NCBI GenBank assembly: GCA_021798075.1
Contig: JAJZYO010000155.1
Span: forward strand, 1 to 5,462
Reading direction: 5' to 3'
Length of the DNA: 5,462 bases
Source: Actinomycetes bacterium
GTDB lineage: Bacteria > Actinomycetota > Acidimicrobiia > Acidimicrobiales > Palsa-688
Made by a program: the position numbers and the translations under genes. The notes under the pieces are model-generated. The model worked only from the letters and a program-made list of their open reading frames with translations. It had not been told where the DNA came from and made no database searches. Below are positions 4,944 to 5,462 of this stretch, in pieces (positions within the stretch are counted from its first letter, which is position 1; every line of letters starts with the position of its first letter).

Positions 4944-5462
4944 GCAGACAAAGGGGTGACGCGAACCGAGAACGCGGCGGCCCCGTCAGAAGCGTTACCC
5001 AGGTGGACGAACTGCCCGGGCAGGCCGAGGTACGGCTCCCAGTCCGGCAACACCGTCCCGAGCGCCACGAGCGCCCACTGGCGGCCCTTCGGGGCCGAAG
5101 GGGGCCGGCGCAGCCTCATGCCGCTCTCCTCGAGCATGTGGTCGCGTTTCCTCGCGTTGCACCGCTTGCACGCTGCCACGACATTTTCCCACGTGTGCTG
5201 GCCACCTTTGGACCGCGGCACGATGTGGTCGATGTTCTCTGCCTGGGCGCCGCAGTACTGGCAGCGGTGGCCGTCCCGGGCGAACACCGCACGGCGGTTG
5301 AGCGCGACGTGGGCCTGGTGGGGGACCCGCACGAAATGGGCCAGGCGCACCACCGAAGGCTCGGGGAAGCTGAGCCGGGAGGCGTGGAAAACGCGCCCGG
5401 TCCCCGACAAAAGCTCCGCCTTGGACTGCAGCACCAGGACCAGCGCCCTCCTGGTGGGCACG
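4940..5462 (-). CDS. HNH endonuclease domain protein (N-terminus cut by window edge)
   Basis: The visible 173 codons match the short HNH endonuclease proteins common in Actinobacteria. The visible part opens PTRRALVLVLQSKAELL, which in relatives follows an N-terminal strand of the type 'VLNATYEPL', so the GTG at 5459-5461 is probably an internal Val and the true start lies to the right. From that codon: PSVVRLAHFVRVP (35-47), RRAVFARDGHRCQYCG (56-71) with Cys67 and Cys70, NIDHIVPRSKGG (77-87) with Asp79-His80, TWENVVAACKRCNARK (90-105) with Asn93, Cys98, Cys101 and Asn102, then GMRLRRPP (114-121) and a tail of about 50 residues. Two CxxC pairs give a zinc-stabilised beta-beta-alpha-metal nuclease fold with an H-N-N rather than H-N-H triad. 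The biological target is unknown for this family as far as I know; there is no partner gene suggesting restriction or phage defence. Its TGA overlaps the TTG start of the ligase-like gene. Confidence 0.88.
   Translation of the reverse strand, partial: VPTRRALVLVLQSKAELLSGTGRVFHASRLSFPEPSVVRLAHFVRVPHQAHVALNRRAVFARDGHRCQYCGAQAENIDHIVPRSKGGQHTWENVVAACKRCNARKRDHMLEESGMRLRRPPSAPKGRQWALVALGTVLPDWEPYLGLPGQFVHLGNASDGAAAFSVRVTPLSA

Noticed and set aside
4940..5462. HNH gene as part of a mobile element or restriction system
   Set aside because: No methylase, transposase, terminal repeats or shift in composition nearby; the sequence fits the widespread chromosomal actinobacterial HNH family.

Overview
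The window reads as ordinary chromosomal DNA of a high-GC actinobacterium. Evidence is the strong G/C bias at third codon positions, the GTG and TTG starts, and four protein types that are all familiar from Actinobacteria. I cannot place it to genus. There is no sign of a phage, insertion sequence, CRISPR array, tRNA or rRNA.

Layout, left to right. (1) Positions 1 to about 1080, minus strand: the N-terminal 360 residues of a protein with a PRC-barrel-like N-terminal half, an MgtE intracellular N domain and the beginning of a CBS domain. It is cut by the left edge. (2) About 1081-1460: a gene-free divergent intergenic region rich in inverted repeats. A compact potential three-way junction with two competing pairings lies at 1124-1201, just upstream of the MgtE_N/CBS gene. 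A pair of GGG...CCC palindromes lies at 1352-1397, upstream of ppdK, and one of them resembles a DevR/DosR box. A strong Shine-Dalgarno sits at 1447-1454. (3) 1461-4175, plus strand: a complete pyruvate, phosphate dikinase (ppdK) with all the catalytic motifs I can recall. (4) 4176-4233: convergent junction with a small hairpin and a perfect 15-bp inverted repeat, probably the terminator, lying inside the 3' end of the next gene. (5) 4188-4943, minus strand: a divergent lipoate-protein-ligase (BPL/LPL) family protein, starting at TTG. (6) 4940-5462, minus strand: an HNH endonuclease domain protein cut by the right edge. Its stop codon overlaps the start of the ligase-like gene, so these two form one operon transcribed leftward.

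Functional reading: ppdK interconverts pyruvate and PEP and is a single-gene transcription unit here. The MgtE_N/CBS gene is divergent and may share regulatory DNA with it. The HNH and ligase-like genes are coupled by overlap, but no shared pathway is evident. I did not find a clear new biological system. The most interesting signals are the structured, possibly switching leader at 1124-1201, the candidate hypoxia-type operators before ppdK, and a short in-frame tandem expansion next to the predicted catalytic lysine of the ligase-like protein.
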